Made by a program: the position numbers and the translations under genes
Source: DATBMY01 sp036554605
GTDB lineage: Bacteria; Acidobacteriota; Blastocatellia; UBA7656
DNA: 21,623 nt
Assembly: GCA_036554605.1 (NCBI GenBank)
Contig: DATBMY010000247.1
Coordinates: forward strand, 1 to 21,623
Direction: 5' to 3'
Shown: piece after piece, positions 7,928 to 17,338 of the stretch
How the letters are laid out: each line of letters opens with the position of its first letter
How positions within the stretch are numbered: position 1 is the first letter of the stretch
The notes under the pieces: generated by a model
The model's database searches: none
What the model was told of the DNA's origin: nothing
What the model saw: the letters and a program-made list of their open reading frames with translations, nothing else

Positions 7928-8084
7928 GGCCAGCGCTTGCGGAGTTTGAATAGGTCGGGAATCGTTGTTTGAGAGCCGGCGGCGGCCTTAGTTTATTCCC
8001 GGCTGCGTAATCGCATCATCGAATAGGTTGGGCACAGCCTGACTCTGCTAACCCCTCCGCCCGGTATACTCGGAAGCGCTGGCC
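7928..8084. repeat. Perfect 11-bp inverted repeat in the gap between thioesterase and ketoreductase genes
   Basis: GGCCAGCGCTT at 7928-7938 and AAGCGCTGGCC at 8074-8084 are exact reverse complements separated by 135 bp. Both lie in the 255-bp intergenic region 7904-8158, the longest gene-free stretch in the window. That region otherwise holds a terminator-like hairpin at its upstream end and no convincing ORF. The pair could be operator half-sites for a looping regulator, or could form a long-range RNA stem. Function is unproven. Confidence 0.4.
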
Positions 8085-8139
8085 ACAAAGCCCTTGAACC
8101 ATCTTTTGTGTCAAGACAGGTTGATTCTGAATAAATGGA

Positions 8140-8160
8140 AGGCCCGTCCGGTTCGGGCCT
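8140..8160 (-). terminator. Hairpin overlapping the thioesterase stop, likely terminator of the core operon
   Basis: In the minus-strand transcript AGGCCCG and CGGGCCT form a perfect 7-bp stem around a 7-nt loop (AACCGGA), beginning inside the TAG stop of the thioesterase gene. It is followed by TCCATTTATTC, a modestly T-rich tail. Position, GC-rich stem and the 255-nt gene-free stretch beyond it all suit transcription termination, although the U-tract is imperfect. Confidence 0.5.
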
Positions 8161-8578
8161 AGGTGTAGGCTTGCAGCGCCTGCCTGAGCGTTTCGGGCAC
8201 CGGCGTGGCTACAAGGCCCTCCTCCCTCCTTCGCATGCACGCGACCTGTTGCTCGCCTCTGGCTACTAACTGTTCGCCCCCCGTTGTGCATTTCCAGTAC
8301 TCGAATAATAGCGTCATCCTGTTTTGCATCAGCGCGCCCAGTCGCATCTTTACCTTAACTTCGTCGAACGCGCTGAGCTCCGCGATATACTCGCACGAGC
8401 ACCGAACCGTAACCAATGCCAGATCATCGTTGAGCGCCGAGATTACGTCGGGCGTGTGCTCGCGGAGGAACATCTCCCGGCATCTCCCCTGCCATCTCAG
8501 GTGGTTGACGTAATAGACGTTCCCGACCAGGTTCGTCTCTTCAAAGCCCACCGTGTGATTGATTTCGTAAGCGCGCAT
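8159..8578 (-). CDS. tebC: Enediyne-type hot-dog thioesterase (SgcE10/CalE7/DynE7 family), 139 aa
   Basis: A small 4-hydroxybenzoyl-CoA-thioesterase-like hot-dog protein. The N-terminal block GFEETNLVGNVYY (11-23), followed by N25 and the R-W-Q-G-R-C-R-E stretch (28-35), is the signature I know from the enediyne thioesterases SgcE10, CalE7 and DynE7. The later LVARGEQQVACMR segment also fits. In that family the enzyme releases the linear polyene from the acyl carrier domain of PksE by hydrolysis, with decarboxylation of the beta-keto product. The length (139 aa) is normal. The ATG at 8578 follows AAGAGGTGA at about 5 nt and lies 29 nt after the pksE stop, so the two are cotranscribed. Together they form the minimal polyene-producing pair. 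Confidence 0.93.
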   Translation of the reverse strand: MRAYEINHTVGFEETNLVGNVYYVNHLRWQGRCREMFLREHTPDVISALNDDLALVTVRCSCEYIAELSAFDEVKVKMRLGALMQNRMTLLFEYWKCTTGGEQLVARGEQQVACMRRREEGLVATPVPETLRQALQAYT

Positions 8579-8607
8579 TTTTCACCTCTTTTATCGAAGG
8601 GCTCTAT

Positions 8608-11600
8608 TCATGCGAAAGCGCTCTTATCGGCTTGCGCTTCGCTTCCGACGAGCAATGCCAGCGCGTACTCTTGTTCGTGCGAGGTGACGCTCACTATCTG
8701 AGTAGCTATTCTCAGGTAGCCTGATCCGAGCACCACCCACCCGTCTTTGCGCACATCCCGCATCACAAGAGGCGCGTCATAAACCGAGCCGGCTTTCTTC
8801 AAACACTCGACAGCCGACCATGCGCGCGTGCAGGATGCCTGAATCTCTTCGCCGCACTCCCGGGCGATCAAGCGGGCGAGCGCCATCCTCTGCGGGCCAA
8901 GCAGCGCTTTCCAATCAGACTCAGCGCGCGCCGTTACTGATTCGATGTCGCATCCGATCGCGCCCGCTCCCGCGGCCACCATAGTAATCTCGCCGGAATG
9001 TGAGGACGAAACCCGCAATTCCTTTTCCGTTACTACGAGAGGCTTGCCGTCGGGCCTCCACCGCACGGACGCCTTATCGCCAATTAACCTTGTGATCGCC
9101 TGCCTGGTGCGCGAGCGCCTTTTCTCGTTGGTGAATCTTTCTAACCGGACCGCAACGCTCACTCCATCAAAAAGCTCCTCAATCTTGCGCTCAAGATATG
9201 GAGCGAGCAGTGCCAGGGACCATTCTTTCCGGTGCGGCGCGTGGCCCACGAGTCGCAGGCGCAGGCCCGTCCAGATGCTCGCAATGCCTCCGGTCTCATC
9301 TATTACTTCGACGTCATAGACGAAATGATCACCCGTTCTCGTCCTCTCTCTGGCGCGTACATAGCGGGCGGCTCCGCCATGCATACTCTTGACGTGCAAA
9401 CGATCGACTCCGACTGGCAACAGCTTCTCGTGCGGTATGCAAGCTTGTATTGCATGGATGGTCGCATCGAGCGCGCCCGGATCGCCGAGGATTAATTCGG
9501 CGGGAAGATACTGTCCGAACCAGACAGAGAGCCCATCCGGCGCGATTTCCGCGAAGCATTCTTTGGCGGCGAGATGATGGTAAGCGCGCAGCCGGTGAAA
9601 TCTTCCTTCGTGAAACAGAATTGACCCGTAAAGGTCGCGCCCCGGGTCGAGGTCTATCTTGCGGCCCGGCGCGACCTTCTGTGTCGTCGCGTATTGCGAC
9701 TGCCCGCTCCGCGCCGCGGGTTTCGCCACCAGACAGCTCGCGCGAAAATGGTCGACCTGGAAACCTGTCTGCTCGCTGCGCAACGCGACATCGATGCGAC
9801 AACTGTCGCGGGCAAGCGCCGCGAGTCTGATTCTCACCTTCGCGTCTTCGGGCACGACCACCGGCCTGTTGAACTCTACTTTCTCGAAGGTGAGAGCAGC
9901 CTCTTTGCCGGCCAGAGCGGTCACCGCCTGAGCCATCGCTTCCAGTCCAATTACTCCCGGCAGCAACCTGTCGCCCTGGAAGACATGGTCGGAAAGATAT
10001 GGGTCCGAGTCCGTAGAGAGCTCGGCGTCGGCAACAAGTTCTACGCCGGGATAGACCACAAGCGGCTGTTCGAGAAAACGCAGGAGCGGCAGATCTATCT
10101 CCCGCATCTTAAAAGTGGGTAACCGCCCGAAGCGGCCGGTAACGACCACGGAGCCGTAGCTGAATTGACTGCTTAATAGCTCTCGAAAGATCGACATCCC
10201 GGCATCGGGGGGGATGGCGGTGATGCCCTGTTGCATCAGCGCCTCTATTCGGCCCAGCCGCTCACCCATCCCTATACCTGACCATACCGACCACTCGATC
10301 ATCACGCATCGACAATGTGGATGCGCCTTCTGCCATCTGTCGGATAGCGCGGTTAGCCACTCGTTTGCCACGGCATACTCACCTTCGCCACGCATCCCCG
10401 CGCGTGCTATTAGCGAGCCGAACGATATAAAGAGTTTCAGTCTCCGCGGGTCGATCGCCGCAAGCACATTGCGCGCGCCCATCAGCTTGGGCTCTAACGT
10501 GTGAAGGAAAGATGATTCGTCAATCGACTTGAGCAGCCGGGGCTCATTTACCCCCGCCCCATGTAAAAAAGCAGTGATTGGCCCGAGCGCGGACTCGAAT
10601 TGCCGGACTGCTCCGCGCACCGCCTCGCTGTCGGATACGTCCGCGGGCAGGTAGAGGAAATTAACCCCGGCGGCATTGAATCTTTCGAGATTCTGCCGCA
10701 AGTCCGCGTCGCGGGCAGGATCAGACCTTCCCATCAGCGCGAGCCGCGCTCCTGTAGCCATTGCCAGATCAAATGCGCATTCGGCGGTGATCCCCTTTCC
10801 GCCTCCCGTTACAAGAAGAACGTCACCGGAGTCGAGCGGAATACCGGTCGGTCCTTCTTCGAGGGGCAGTAACTCGAGCACCGGAGTGCGCCGCACACCT
10901 TCGGAATCATAATGCGCCTGGCTGAAACCTGTGACCGCCTTCGCCTCCGCCGCAAGCCAATCAACCGCATTCGGGTGATCGAATGGGAGATTGACGACGC
11001 AGGTTCTTACGTCGGGGGCTTCCAGATGAAGGGTCTTTGCAAAAGAAGCGGCTCCGTTGTCTTGTTGGACCAGGATGAAATAGCTGGCCCCATCATTTAA
11101 GACCGCGCGGGCTCCATCGAGCAACAGACCGAGTACCTTCTCATCCGGCTCGGGGGGGAGGCAAACGACAACGCCGCCGTCTCCACGGGGGATGAATGTC
11201 TTATGCAAGGCTTGCCTTAGCGGGTGGTCATCGGCTGAGATTATTCGCCAGCCTCTCTCGTTCTTCAAATCCGTGGGTGGCGGCAACGGGCTTTCAACGT
11301 CATTTACGACAAAGGCGCGAACCCAGGAGTCCACGCCCGGCGCCGCTGTCGATCTTATGTCAGCACCCGCGCCATTCTTGATCTCGTCGAGAGCTTTGGC
11401 CGCTTCTGCCACCGTCACGGTTGCATAATCGGTCGGCGCCGCCGGCGGCGGAAGATTGAGCTTGCGAGCCGCTTCGACGACAAGCTGGCTTACCGTGATC
11501 GAGTTCAGGTGCAGGTCGTCGAGCAGCCGGGCATCATCTGCCACGGCCGAGGGCGGGAGTTCGGCGCGCGCGGCGACAATCTGCCGGAACATCTCAAGCG

Positions 11601-14430
11601 TGGAGCCGCCCGCCTCATCTGCCAGCGCCGCGTGCGGCTCCGGATCTGGCGGCTCTTGTCTTTCAGGCAGATCGTACGCCCCATTATCTTGCGGCAACGG
11701 GGCCGCCTCGCAGGGGTTGGCCAGGAAGCGCGGCTTCCATTCCAGGTCGAACGGCTTCGTGAACCTGCCTTCAAACAACGCCTCGAAATGGACCGTTGCG
11801 CCGAGGGCGAAAGCCGCTCCCGCTGCTTGCAATAGACCCTTTAACGAGGGGCCTCCGGCATCGATAGCGATTGCCGGGATGCTTACGAAATCCTTGACCA
11901 TATCGGTCAGCACTCTGCCCGGGCCAACTTCAATCAGAAGGTCGAGCCCGCCCGCCGCCTCCATAACGGCATCGATGAATCTGACCGGCGAAGTGACCTG
12001 CCGGCAGAGCAGGTCTGTGAGGTCCGCATGGCCTGGTATTGACCTTCCGGTCACGGTAGATATGACCGCTCGTCGTAGCGGCATCAGCTTCTCTTGTCGC
12101 AGGTAATCGGCCAGAGGCGGCGCGGCGGCGGCTACCATCCCTGAGTGAAAGGCATGCGAGACGGGGAGCTTGACGGCGGCGAGGTTGTTGGCGCGCGCGC
12201 GCGCTATGAAGCCATCAAGGGCGGAGGTTTCGCCCGACACTACGGTCTGGACGGGCGAATTGATTCCCGCTATAACGACGCGGTCATCCTCGAGCAGAGC
12301 TTCTACCTGCCTGTAATCGGCCTTGATGCTTGCCATCGATCCATTGGATTTTGCAATCTCCGAGAAGATCCTTCCCCTGGCCGCGGCGATTCTTATCAAG
12401 GCCTGTCGATCTATTGCGCCTCCCCAGTGAAGCGCGCACAACTCCCCGAGGCTGTGCCCTATCGCTACTTCGCCATCGAGCCGCAACTCGTCGAGCACGA
12501 GTTTTGCAGCAAGGGAAGCCGTTATTATGGCCGGTTGCGCTATGGATGTATGAGTCGTCTCCAGCCCGGTAGGGAAGTCGGCTCCGGAATATAATTCATC
12601 CACGTAACTGAATCGGCGTCTAAGCGCGCCGCCGTGTACGTTTGAGGGGGAAGCCTGTCCCGGAAATAGAAAGCCGACTCGCGGGCTCTTCTCCACCGGT
12701 CCGAAGAAGCAGCCGTTTCGTGGGTCTATTTCAATTCCGGCTTCTTCCTTTATCCAGCCTTTCAATCTCTTGAGTTGTTCCTCAAGCTCGAACGGGGCAG
12801 AGCTTACAATGGCCGCTCGAACGGCCATTTTGCTGGCCGTATCTGGCAGATTTCTTCTCAGTCTTGCGGCCAGGTCCGACAGCTCCGCGAAGGAAAGCTG
12901 GCCAGCATAGCTCAAAAGCTGCTCGACCTGCGCCTTGAGCGAATCGAGCGAGGGGGCTGCCAGCACGAAGATCTCGGCATCTTGTGGCGAGCAGATTATG
13001 GAAGAGTCTCTGCGAGAGAGCGCCGCGCGCCGTTCGACCTCGGCGGCCTCTAGTGTTATGTGAGTATTTATTCCCCCAAACCCCATTGCGCTGACCCCGG
13101 CGCGTAAAGGTTTGTCGCGCGGCCACGACTCGCCTCTGGCCAGGACCTTGAGCGCGGGGTTATCTTCTCGCAAAACGGGGTGTGGCTCATCGCATCCGGT
13201 GCTTGGGGGCACTATCTGGGATTGGAGCGCCATTACGGCTTTGATCAAACCGGCTACCCCGGCGGCCGCTTTAGCGTGGCCGATGTTTGCCTTTGCCGAC
13301 CCGATTGCCGTCGGCGATATTACGGGCGCTGCTTCTCGTATGGCTCGCGTTAGCGCCTTGAGCTCCGTCGTGTCGCCATAGCTTGTCCCTGTGCCGTGGC
13401 CCTCGAAATATGCCACGGTCTCAATTCCGTAGCCTGCGCGCTTGTATGCCCTGCGCAAAGCGAGCATCTGGCCTTCGATCTCAGGCCGTGTAATGCCCCC
13501 GCTCCCGTCCGATGAGACGCCCCATCCTCTTATCACCGCGTATATGCGCCGGCATTGAGCGACCGCGTCCTCATACCTCATCAGCACTACGAGGCCGCAG
13601 CCTTCGCCCGGCCAGAAGCCTTCCGACCTCGCGTCATAGACGCGCATGTTGGTCGCTGCAAGCGCCCGCGTCTTTGCGAATCCCACAATCTCAAACGGGT
13701 CCATGCTCAGATCGACGCCGCCGGCCAGCGCCATATCTATCTCCCCTATGCTGAGATTGACACAGGCGGTCGCTACCGCGAGAAGCGAGGCGGAACAGGC
13801 GCCATCGACCGTATAGCCGCCCCCTTTGAGATCATAATGGCTACAGATACGCCCGGCGATTGTGTTGGACATGCCGCCGGCAAGTGTCTCTTCACCCACA
13901 GGAGGAAAAGGCTCTTTATAAGCTCTTTCCAGCTCCCTGATGAATCCGCGCACGCGCTCCCGCGGCCAGCCCTCCTGGCTAATGAACGCTTCCACCGTCC
14001 GGCGCACGTAGGGCCAGCGGAGCCGCATCGCGTTGGCGCGAGAGAATTCGCCGGTAAGCGTATTGCCTAAGTAGACGGCCGCGGTCTCTCCGTTCAAATC
14101 CCTGTCGTCGGCAAAACCGGCATCGCTGAGCGCCTTCGACGCGACATCAAGCGCGAGCCAGTGCGAGATGTCCGCGGACCGGTAGGTGGGGCCCGCGATC
14201 TTGAAAGCAACGCGGTCGAATTCATAGCCTTCCAGCGGCGCACACATGCTCGAGTAAGTGCTGTCGGGCACTTTAGGGTCTGCGGAGAAATAATCTTCCA
14301 GCCGCAAGCGCTCGGAAGGCATCCTCCTGAACGCCCTGCGCTGGGCCAGTATGTTCTCCCAAAACTCGAGAGGCGACCTGGCGTCCGCATAGCGGCATGC
14401 CATACCGACAATGGCGATCTTTTGAGGCAT
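8608..14430 (-). CDS. pksE: Enediyne-type iterative type I polyketide synthase PksE, 1940 aa
   Basis: Domain order is KS-AT-ACP-KR-DH-PPTase, the layout and length typical of enediyne PKSs. KS: Cys212 (DGACSAS), His345 (EGHGTGT) and His385 (NIGHAKAAAG), with the family-typical TYRSADISHWLALDVA segment near residue 82. AT: Ser660 in GHSLGE and AFHS at 760-763, suggesting malonyl-CoA. ACP: Ser977 in DLHLNSIT is the phosphopantetheine site. KR: TGGGKG near 1208, Tyr1352 and Asn1356. DH: His1482 (SDHVFQGDRLLPG) and Asp1655 (ALDATIHAIQ). C-terminal self-activating phosphopantetheinyl transferase: IGCDIE at 1825-1830 and WSAVECLKKA at 1871-1880. All catalytic residues are present. The family makes a linear conjugated polyene from acetyl and malonyl units. 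The ATG is 3 nt after the unbU stop with GGGGAG upstream. PUFA synthases are the nearest alternative but lack this neighbourhood. Confidence 0.96.
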   Translation of the reverse strand: MPQKIAIVGMACRYADARSPLEFWENILAQRRAFRRMPSERLRLEDYFSADPKVPDSTYSSMCAPLEGYEFDRVAFKIAGPTYRSADISHWLALDVASKALSDAGFADDRDLNGETAAVYLGNTLTGEFSRANAMRLRWPYVRRTVEAFISQEGWPRERVRGFIRELERAYKEPFPPVGEETLAGGMSNTIAGRICSHYDLKGGGYTVDGACSASLLAVATACVNLSIGEIDMALAGGVDLSMDPFEIVGFAKTRALAATNMRVYDARSEGFWPGEGCGLVVLMRYEDAVAQCRRIYAVIRGWGVSSDGSGGITRPEIEGQMLALRRAYKRAGYGIETVAYFEGHGTGTSYGDTTELKALTRAIREAAPVISPTAIGSAKANIGHAKAAAGVAGLIKAVMALQSQIVPPSTGCDEPHPVLREDNPALKVLARGESWPRDKPLRAGVSAMGFGGINTHITLEAAEVERRAALSRRDSSIICSPQDAEIFVLAAPSLDSLKAQVEQLLSYAGQLSFAELSDLAARLRRNLPDTASKMAVRAAIVSSAPFELEEQLKRLKGWIKEEAGIEIDPRNGCFFGPVEKSPRVGFLFPGQASPSNVHGGALRRRFSYVDELYSGADFPTGLETTHTSIAQPAIITASLAAKLVLDELRLDGEVAIGHSLGELCALHWGGAIDRQALIRIAAARGRIFSEIAKSNGSMASIKADYRQVEALLEDDRVVIAGINSPVQTVVSGETSALDGFIARARANNLAAVKLPVSHAFHSGMVAAAAPPLADYLRQEKLMPLRRAVISTVTGRSIPGHADLTDLLCRQVTSPVRFIDAVMEAAGGLDLLIEVGPGRVLTDMVKDFVSIPAIAIDAGGPSLKGLLQAAGAAFALGATVHFEALFEGRFTKPFDLEWKPRFLANPCEAAPLPQDNGAYDLPERQEPPDPEPHAALADEAGGSTLEMFRQIVAARAELPPSAVADDARLLDDLHLNSITVSQLVVEAARKLNLPPPAAPTDYATVTVAEAAKALDEIKNGAGADIRSTAAPGVDSWVRAFVVNDVESPLPPPTDLKNERGWRIISADDHPLRQALHKTFIPRGDGGVVVCLPPEPDEKVLGLLLDGARAVLNDGASYFILVQQDNGAASFAKTLHLEAPDVRTCVVNLPFDHPNAVDWLAAEAKAVTGFSQAHYDSEGVRRTPVLELLPLEEGPTGIPLDSGDVLLVTGGGKGITAECAFDLAMATGARLALMGRSDPARDADLRQNLERFNAAGVNFLYLPADVSDSEAVRGAVRQFESALGPITAFLHGAGVNEPRLLKSIDESSFLHTLEPKLMGARNVLAAIDPRRLKLFISFGSLIARAGMRGEGEYAVANEWLTALSDRWQKAHPHCRCVMIEWSVWSGIGMGERLGRIEALMQQGITAIPPDAGMSIFRELLSSQFSYGSVVVTGRFGRLPTFKMREIDLPLLRFLEQPLVVYPGVELVADAELSTDSDPYLSDHVFQGDRLLPGVIGLEAMAQAVTALAGKEAALTFEKVEFNRPVVVPEDAKVRIRLAALARDSCRIDVALRSEQTGFQVDHFRASCLVAKPAARSGQSQYATTQKVAPGRKIDLDPGRDLYGSILFHEGRFHRLRAYHHLAAKECFAEIAPDGLSVWFGQYLPAELILGDPGALDATIHAIQACIPHEKLLPVGVDRLHVKSMHGGAARYVRARERTRTGDHFVYDVEVIDETGGIASIWTGLRLRLVGHAPHRKEWSLALLAPYLERKIEELFDGVSVAVRLERFTNEKRRSRTRQAITRLIGDKASVRWRPDGKPLVVTEKELRVSSSHSGEITMVAAGAGAIGCDIESVTARAESDWKALLGPQRMALARLIARECGEEIQASCTRAWSAVECLKKAGSVYDAPLVMRDVRKDGWVVLGSGYLRIATQIVSVTSHEQEYALALLVGSEAQADKSAFA

Positions 14431-14433
14431 GAT

Positions 14434-15360
14434 TCAAACTCCCCTGGCCGCCACTCGTGTCTGCATCACAGTCTTTGCGCGCGTTCTTTGAGCCACGAAT
14501 GCGGCCATGTGAACCATCAATCCGCGAAGAGTACAGACTATAGTTAAGGCGAAGAAGAGACCAAAGACGACGTGCATGGTCATCAGCAGACCGTAGGTAG
14601 CGGCGACCGATACCCCGAATAAGAATTGCGAGCGAAACCGGACCGGCGTCGTCGCGGGGTCAGTGACCATGTAGAAGGTATATAGAATAAAAGCCACTCC
14701 GGTCATCGGAAGAAGAGCGGCCGTGATAGGCGTGTCGAAGGCCAGGCTACGAAGTCCGGCCTGGGTAAAGAATCCGAGCAACCACCCCACGATGAGCGGC
14801 AGTTTATGCGTGAATTTCGCATTGAGCATCGTGCCGGAGATAACGATTACCAGCGGCAGTATCCAATCGCCCACCCCGCTCAGGTTTTCGGTGAAATGGT
14901 AAGGCGGAGAGATTCCTACCCAGGGGAAGAGGAGCAGAGTTATTGTTATGCCGAAATTCGAAGGGTTGTAAAAATGGCGCGTCCCGGCGCCCACCGGGAT
15001 CCGCAGCAGCACTTTCGAACAGACCGCTACGGCCGTGGCAAAGACGGTCGGCCATAATCTATCGTTCGTATAAATCAGCATCGAGACAGCAAGCCCGGAG
15101 ATATGAGCGGAGAGCAAGAAATCGACCAGATCCCGAAATCCGCTCAAAAACAGGGGCCTGCGGCCAGATGACCAGGCGTTAAGCAGTTCAAGCAGAATCT
15201 CCAGGCTATATGCCGTGGCGAGCGCGACCAGTGGCTGCGCGATAGATTGCTCAAAGCCGAAGACCGTATGGCCGAGTATGTTAAAAATTGTGATCGCGAC
15301 GGCGAAGCGCCTCAAGCCTCCGAGTCGATTCTTCTTTTCCCAGTTATCCTTAGCGCTCAT
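14434..15360 (-). CDS. unbU: UnbU-family integral membrane protein of the enediyne cassette, 308 aa
   Basis: I chose the ATG at 15360 (AAGGGGGA 7 nt upstream). It overlaps the unbV stop by 11 nt, whereas a longer frame to 15555 would overlap unbV much further and has no membrane-like N-terminus. The protein has about eight to ten hydrophobic spans. The motifs HFYNPSNFG (129-137) and MVTDPATTP (231-239) recall the Na+/electron-translocating NqrB/RnfD family. UnbU is one of the five conserved enediyne-cassette families (E3/E4/E5-type accessory genes). Its exact step is not established to my knowledge. It acts in the inner membrane, directly upstream of pksE (3-nt gap), so expression of the two is coupled. 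A redox or ion-coupled role is inference from the NqrB/RnfD resemblance. Confidence 0.88.
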   Translation of the reverse strand: MSAKDNWEKKNRLGGLRRFAVAITIFNILGHTVFGFEQSIAQPLVALATAYSLEILLELLNAWSSGRRPLFLSGFRDLVDFLLSAHISGLAVSMLIYTNDRLWPTVFATAVAVCSKVLLRIPVGAGTRHFYNPSNFGITITLLLFPWVGISPPYHFTENLSGVGDWILPLVIVISGTMLNAKFTHKLPLIVGWLLGFFTQAGLRSLAFDTPITAALLPMTGVAFILYTFYMVTDPATTPVRFRSQFLFGVSVAATYGLLMTMHVVFGLFFALTIVCTLRGLMVHMAAFVAQRTRAKTVMQTRVAARGV

Positions 15361-17338
15361 GTATATTTCCCCCTTGCGGTTGATGACCAAGCCAGACGGT
15401 GTGCCATCCGGGCGAGAAAGAGAGATTCTCGGTCCGGACTCTTCCCTGCGAATCGCGCCAGCGTATCTCGACGCGCAGCCTTGCGTCACTCGATACCGGG
15501 CCGAGCCCAAAATGGAGGTCGGGGCTGCGCTTTCCCGAATGGCCATTGCCACCATCCACCTGCGCTACTAGCTGGCGGCCGTCAGGCAGCAGAACGCGCG
15601 CCTGCGCGCCGACCGCGGGCCTGCCCCTCCTGCCGGCGGCGGGGTGGCCCTGGTGCGTGGCCGGTCCGGCCGAGTTATCACCTTCTAAGGCGATACGCAG
15701 GTGGAGCCCGAGGAAGGCAGAGCTGGCCGGGCTCAGGTTTCGGTAAAAAGTAGAAGCCTCCCACTGGTTTGCAACCGCGAAGTCCAGCCGCCCGTCCCCG
15801 TCCGTGTCGGCCGTAGCGATCCCGCGGCTGATCTGCATCTGCGCAATGCCTACCTCGCGCGCGAGGTCGTAGAATCTGCCGTCACTTGCCCTCACGTAAA
15901 AAGGGACATGTCTATTCCCGTCCAGATCATCTCCGGGCCGGAAGCGGTGCCAGCTTTTCGGATTGCTTAGCAGCGTGTCATTGCCCATGGCGACCTCGTG
16001 CAGGTCCGCCCACCGGTTCACCTCACCCTTCATAAATCCGGTTGCCTGCATCGCTTCAAGCACGCCGTCATTATTGAAGTCGCCGAGCCGCGAGTCCCAC
16101 GACCACCCGCTTCGCGAGAGCCCGAGCGCTTCGCTGTGGTCGACGTAAGGCGCAGCGCCCTGCTTGAATGCATCGACCGCCCCGGTGCTGAGAAAAGCGA
16201 AGTGGCTCTCTTCGAGCGCGAATTCGCTTGCTATGTTGCTGACATAGATGTCGAGCAGACCATCGCCGTTCAAATCGCCAAAATCTACACCCATGCCCTT
16301 AAAAGAGTCTCTGCCAACCACCTTCGAGCTGGGCGTGGTGAGCCCCTTCTGACCTGTGACCGCGTAGAAGCGAAATTCGCCGGGAGTCGAGCGGTTGTGG
16401 AGAAGCCGGTCCGGGCCGAAATCATTAGCGAAGTAAATCTCAGGCAATAGATCTCCATCAAGATCGGCTGTGCCTATGGCGAGCGTCCACGCATGCTCGA
16501 TCTCTTTCGAGAAGACGCCGGCGTGCTCTTCGAACCAGACCTCGGGCTCATCACCGGAGCTTGCGCCTCTCCACCTCAGCAGCCGGTTTCGCCCGCCATT
16601 AAATGCTCTCGACATGGAGTCCTGCATCTGTTCGGTTCCGTCTCCATGCATATCGAGGATCCTCGCCTCGTCCTGAAAGTAGTTGCCTATGACGAGGTCG
16701 AGATGCCCATCGCCGTCCAGGTCGGCAGAGGTTGCCGCGTTCGTATACCACCGCTCGATCTTCGGCGCGATCTCAAACCGCCTGTAGCTGCCCGCGTTAA
16801 GAACGGCGCCGTCCCCAGTACTCGGGCCGCGCCTGAGAAATGCTACAGGCGTTCTTCCCCAGTAATAGACGATGATATCGATCAGCCCATCCTCATTGAA
16901 ATCACCCGGCAGGCACCCCATGGGAGCAGTAGTCTTCGCGTCGTAGGGAAGGGGAGCGGCCTCGATCACAAATTGCGCGTAGCGCGATGATGTCCCCGGC
17001 ACCGGAGCGACTATTACCTGATCAGTCCTCGTATTCACGTAGCAAAGGTCGTTGGGAAGCCCGTCCCCATCCAGATCGTTTAGAGCCACCGAGGCGCCGA
17101 CGGTCGATATCCACCCGGAGATGTGCTCCAGACTTGGATGAACGTCGCGCGAGAATCTAATCGATGAGCTGCGCGCCTCGGGAAGCGTGTGAGGCTCAAA
17201 CTTGAATTGGGCGGCTATACTATTTCGCTCATCCTCCGATAGCACGGGCATCCGGGCGAAATCGTAAAGGACCGCAACGATCACGAGCGCTACGATCTTT
17301 GCGGCATTATTGCGCAACAGCCCTCGTATTCTTTTCAT
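15350..17338 (-). CDS. unbV: UnbV-family FG-GAP/ASPIC protein of the enediyne cassette, 662 aa
   Basis: The start is placed at ATG 17338, which has GAGGAGG 9 nt upstream and puts the hydrophobic segment (about residues 14-28) at the N-terminus as a signal peptide or anchor. The frame is open to 17434, but the extra 32 residues are not signal-like. Seven calcium-loop repeats of D-x-D/N-x-D-G type follow (near residues 87, 146, 206, 292, 355, 420 and 511), typical of FG-GAP/VCBS beta-propellers. The C-terminus (about 574-651) is an ASPIC/UnbV domain with VDGGNGHSG and LHFGLG. The length suits the family. UnbV is a conserved enediyne-cassette protein acting outside the cytoplasm, probably in processing or handling the polyene; no reaction is proven. 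It overlaps unbL by 32 nt and unbU by 11 nt. Confidence 0.92.
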   Translation of the reverse strand: MKRIRGLLRNNAAKIVALVIVAVLYDFARMPVLSEDERNSIAAQFKFEPHTLPEARSSSIRFSRDVHPSLEHISGWISTVGASVALNDLDGDGLPNDLCYVNTRTDQVIVAPVPGTSSRYAQFVIEAAPLPYDAKTTAPMGCLPGDFNEDGLIDIIVYYWGRTPVAFLRRGPSTGDGAVLNAGSYRRFEIAPKIERWYTNAATSADLDGDGHLDLVIGNYFQDEARILDMHGDGTEQMQDSMSRAFNGGRNRLLRWRGASSGDEPEVWFEEHAGVFSKEIEHAWTLAIGTADLDGDLLPEIYFANDFGPDRLLHNRSTPGEFRFYAVTGQKGLTTPSSKVVGRDSFKGMGVDFGDLNGDGLLDIYVSNIASEFALEESHFAFLSTGAVDAFKQGAAPYVDHSEALGLSRSGWSWDSRLGDFNNDGVLEAMQATGFMKGEVNRWADLHEVAMGNDTLLSNPKSWHRFRPGDDLDGNRHVPFYVRASDGRFYDLAREVGIAQMQISRGIATADTDGDGRLDFAVANQWEASTFYRNLSPASSAFLGLHLRIALEGDNSAGPATHQGHPAAGRRGRPAVGAQARVLLPDGRQLVAQVDGGNGHSGKRSPDLHFGLGPVSSDARLRVEIRWRDSQGRVRTENLSFSPGWHTVWLGHQPQGGNIHER

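Noticed and set aside
8109..8114. TTGACA (minus strand) as a -35 box for the ketoreductase gene
   Set aside because: No acceptable -10 hexamer occurs 16-18 nt downstream.
11456..12106. A 216-codon plus-strand open frame opposite the AT/ACP region of pksE
   Set aside because: Low-complexity Ser/Arg/Ala composition typical of an antisense shadow of a GC-rich gene.
8608..14430. PUFA-synthase identity for the large PKS
   Set aside because: Single cryptic ACP, KS-AT-ACP-KR-DH-PPTase order, family-specific KS text and the unbL/unbV/unbU/thioesterase neighbours all point to the enediyne type.
15361..15555. N-terminal extension of unbU by 65 residues
   Set aside because: It lies entirely within the unbV coding end, is not membrane-like, and the ATG at 15360 has a better ribosome binding site and the usual short overlap.
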